DNA from: Ardenticatenales bacterium
GTDB lineage: Bacteria; Chloroflexota; Anaerolineae; Promineifilales; UBA4811
Assembly: GCA_013139935.1 (NCBI GenBank)
Contig: WSZX01000155.1
Coordinates: forward strand, 1-23,739
Reading direction: 5' to 3'
Length of the DNA stretch: 23,739 nucleotides
Within the stretch, counting starts at the first letter, position 1. Every line of letters starts with the position of its first letter. Made by a program: the position numbers and the translations under genes. Under the pieces are notes generated by a model. The model saw only the letters and a program-made list of their open reading frames with translations, searched no databases and was not told the origin of the DNA. Below are positions 23,601-23,739 of the stretch, in pieces.

Positions 23601-23739
23601 ACGCCTCAGCCTCGCTGGGTGATCCGGCAAAGGCATTGACTGCCTACCAGGCAGCAGCGCGCCTGCAACCAGCGAACCTGGAGCACCAGGCCTCGATCGG
23701 AAGGATGTACGGAGAGCTCGGGAGGTTTGCAGAGGCGGC
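20648..23739 (+). CDS. Giant TPR-repeat protein, partial (runs off the window)
   Basis: Open from ATG 20648 to the window end, at least 1030 residues, incomplete. AAGGA (20635-20639) is 8 nt before ATG. No signal peptide is visible, so it is probably cytoplasmic. Residues 1 to about 330 show no repeat that I recognise. From about 340 onward the sequence is a long series of TPR-like helical pairs, for example WYGELGEMYVRQAHWTAAEN and IQVRLGDASASLGDPAKALT, with the family pattern of small residues and a proline near repeat ends. A cysteine cluster at 597-614 (C597, C600, C602, C612, C614, with H617 after it) interrupts one repeat and could bind metal. TPR arrays are protein-protein scaffolds. 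It is co-directional with the two-TM gene and probably under the same sigma-54 promoter. Partners and output are unknown. Confidence 0.88.
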   Translation, partial: MQHLPFSSTAATLSDRISAAVPDRKRAAEIQLSLRSYRPVWDLAHQPAVLGALLEAANQNEPLWWRPARVALSAIGVWQGLDDHAAAEAWLLNAGRPLLLRAAGKDSSISLGEGMDTVLVHTLVRDTCCALYHLHGLVVEADDQPGEASGSASAQSIAPALAGPEGVLVCLYDLASCTSAQPTDTKWMVAVGRDRPMTAARVLLLNHTGDDAAQVISAARPIMDGLGMAQALAFIQALGDAGATVCAAELSLQLFHALPEPSDSQGPEHLAASAVRHLHRGLAAAAGESTTAIRELERAWGNGKAFISVLALQLGRIHNAQLDPAAAQDAYRLGLQLTPESTELRAAAAAALNAAAQYEDALDLLNAVSANQAEQDHQLLMQRARALVGLDERDAGIAAACQAAELSDAPEQNYQVARLLADVGEIERAIPLMEQAVAALPARVAWYGELGEMYVRQAHWTAAENCFRQLVALETDERRVSTLLRLGSVQRSRGDMTAALKTVTEAVHIEPQNPEILQEYVATAHAAQEWRTAIHAGHAALALQLDSVQTHVLMGEAFAALNQNDEALYHLRRATRLPAAPGSGLQPADAWLALAQCYTCACQSDDGGTESCQCQEHISQVEQITADAVQAVGEQKAGPVFFLLGKLYEKTGRLTEAHSMFRRMYEAGDRSGAMLTRFGRILNALGHHELAVAKLEEAVAQPDADGTAFHALALALDGAEQVAGAAAAARQAAALAPDDGPVLLDSGRLCLADHDAQAAVAMLQAAVAQLPKDAAAREWLGKALEAEGDWDAALDVYWTAARLSPTNPQLQHRIGVVSSRLGQHEIAITALSEAADTLPHDLSVQDALAEAFEAAGWWENAADIRERAASLSPDAPERLMAWARAARHAEDFVGADQAIARAQKVVPNSERLFLEQGLLRWARGDQSAAVRLLRDLVQDSRQPELLWEIGEILVGWGQVKSGADAFGRAVDQNPDDPDIQVRLGDASASLGDPAKALTAYQAAARLQPANLEHQASIGRMYGELGRFAEA

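Noticed and set aside
1..23739. CRISPR array, tRNA genes, insertion sequences or prophage
   Set aside because: No regular spaced repeats, no cloverleaf besides the tmRNA, and no transposase, integrase or phage structural genes on either strand.
1..23739. Frequent CCGGCC/GGCCGG hexamers as a possible functional word
   Set aside because: They occur throughout coding DNA and fit GC-rich codon use (Gly-Arg-Pro-Ala); whether they exceed expectation needs a k-mer count against a Markov background.

Overview
The window is a gene-dense, GC-rich bacterial chromosome segment with no mobile elements, CRISPR arrays or rRNA. Gene content and protein style suggest a Chloroflexota bacterium, probably Anaerolineae-like. 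The clues are a YacL-type PIN/TRAM protein beside cysS, a secreted PGRP amidase with a SYLPAV stretch before its last domain (a motif I associate with Chloroflexota surface proteins), a TrmFO-type tRNA methylase, and GC-rich DNA full of CCGGCC-type hexamers. The phylum is an inference from style, not a search result.

Left half, mostly plus strand (1-9566): a gene-free leader with two direct repeats and a good housekeeping promoter; a YacL-like PIN/TRAM membrane protein; cysteinyl-tRNA synthetase; an RlmB-type rRNA methyltransferase; a secreted peptidoglycan amidase; a PPDK/PEP synthase regulatory protein; an unrecognised one-TM protein with a duplicated mini-domain; tmRNA (ssrA) with its own extended -10 promoter and an intrinsic terminator; and a fructose-6-phosphate aldolase/TalC-type protein. 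A diverged intergenic repeat of about 90 nt occurs upstream of both cysS and the PPDK regulator.

Middle, minus strand (15506 down to 9563): trmFO, an M28-family lipoprotein peptidase, a DUF4140/DUF4139 protein, hflX and a small GIY-YIG protein. The order suggests one co-directional operon. It is convergent with the aldolase, and the two stop codons share one TTAA.

Right part, plus strand (15579-23739), is the most interesting. It is a compact sigma-54 island: an unusual RpoN with a CxxC-x8-CxxC zinc-ribbon-like insert and a T-rich rather than Q-rich activator-interacting region; a soluble sensor kinase; and an NtrC-type activator that ends right after its AAA+ module, with no Fis DNA-binding domain. 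The three reading frames overlap. Near-consensus -24/-12 promoters lie just upstream of rpoN and just upstream of the next transcription unit, which encodes a two-TM 111-residue protein and a giant TPR protein that runs off the window. The simplest reading is a self-contained regulatory circuit: kinase to DBD-less activator to divergent sigma-54, acting on its own promoter and on the adjacent membrane protein/TPR unit. The physiological output is unknown.
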